IMG/VR virus record: IMGVR_UViG_3300031585_000002
Span: 1 to 38,970 of that record
Strand: one strand, 5' to 3'
Length of the DNA: 38,970 nt
Source of the DNA: a virus
In this document: positions 38,886 to 38,970 of the stretch, in pieces
Position numbering within the stretch: position 1 is the stretch's first letter
Layout of the letters: each line of letters begins with the position of its first letter
The notes under the pieces: model-generated
The model's input: only the letters and a program-made list of their open reading frames with translations
What the model was told of the DNA's origin: nothing
The model's database searches: none
Made by a program: the position numbers and the translations under genes

Positions 38886-38970
38886 ATGATGTCTCCAGAA
38901 GAATATATTCAGTGGACTACACTGTATAGAATGTGCACCTCTCAAAATTATGGAAAAGGCGTCTCGCGAC
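38886..38970 (+). CDS. Partial gene running off the right end
   Basis: 28 codons visible, starting MMSPEEYIQW; GGAG lies six bases before the ATG. The frame is open to the last base. If the ends of the window are joined it would continue in frame to position 284. Function unknown. Confidence 0.5.
   Translation, partial: MMSPEEYIQWTTLYRMCTSQNYGKGVSR

Noticed and set aside
38739-38970. Direct terminal repeat with the left end
   Set aside because: The last 200 bases were compared by eye with the first 200 and no shared run of useful length was seen.

Overview
The window looks like an essentially complete genome, or nearly so, of a tailed double-stranded DNA bacteriophage. Every supportable gene lies on the + strand. 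Genes are packed end to end, mostly with ATGA, GTGA or TGATG start/stop overlaps, and the only gap over 300 bases is at 24442-24835. Head proteins resemble those of Mu-like phages (DUF935-type portal, gpT-type major capsid protein, gpG-type completion protein). There is no tail sheath and no Mu-type contractile baseplate, so a siphovirus particle with a non-contractile tail is most likely; the 611-residue tape measure would suit a tail of roughly 90 nm. A Gram-negative host is inferred from the compact amidase endolysin, the spanin-like membrane proteins and two lipoprotein-type signals. The host cannot be named from this sequence. No integrase, repressor, transposase, DNA polymerase, tRNA, CRISPR array or insertion sequence was seen.

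Layout. 1-4000: small unknown genes, a possible small terminase, a dCMP deaminase and the large terminase. 4053-9500: portal, S49 capsid-maturation protease with an in-frame nested scaffold, a decoration-like protein with a signal peptide, and the major capsid protein. 9500-18750: connector and completion proteins, tail tube, tail assembly chaperone with a complete -1 frameshift signal, tape measure, distal tail protein and tail-tip protein. 18800-22435: four host-facing or fibre-like genes, each carrying a secretion signal. 22497-24441: lysis cassette (XhlA-like coil plus membrane anchor, amidase, holin-like and spanin-like proteins). 24442-24835: a structured, AT-richer non-coding region with a 10-bp inverted repeat, GCAAA repeats and a sigma54-like promoter; it probably drives the second transcription block.

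24836-38970: a long run of small early or accessory genes. The recognisable ones are a lipoprotein matrixin-type zinc protease, a stand-alone response-regulator receiver domain, a three-member paralogous family, a ribbon-helix-helix protein, a 5'-3' exonuclease fused to a RecT-like annealing protein, a DnaD/replisome-organiser-like initiator with an in-gene pentanucleotide repeat, a helicase-loader-like protein, a RusA-like Holliday junction resolvase and a SLOG/DUF2493 protein. Together they suggest replication by host polymerases recruited by the initiator and loader pair. The fused exonuclease/annealing protein and the resolvase would provide recombination, and the terminase would package the DNA.

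Most novel points: the exonuclease-RecT fusion, the run of secretion signals on virion-module genes, the phage receiver domain, the lipoprotein metalloprotease, the zinc-knuckle terminase, the in-frame nested genes and the frame-altering AGACC repeat. Functional names rest on motif reading by eye, not on database searches.
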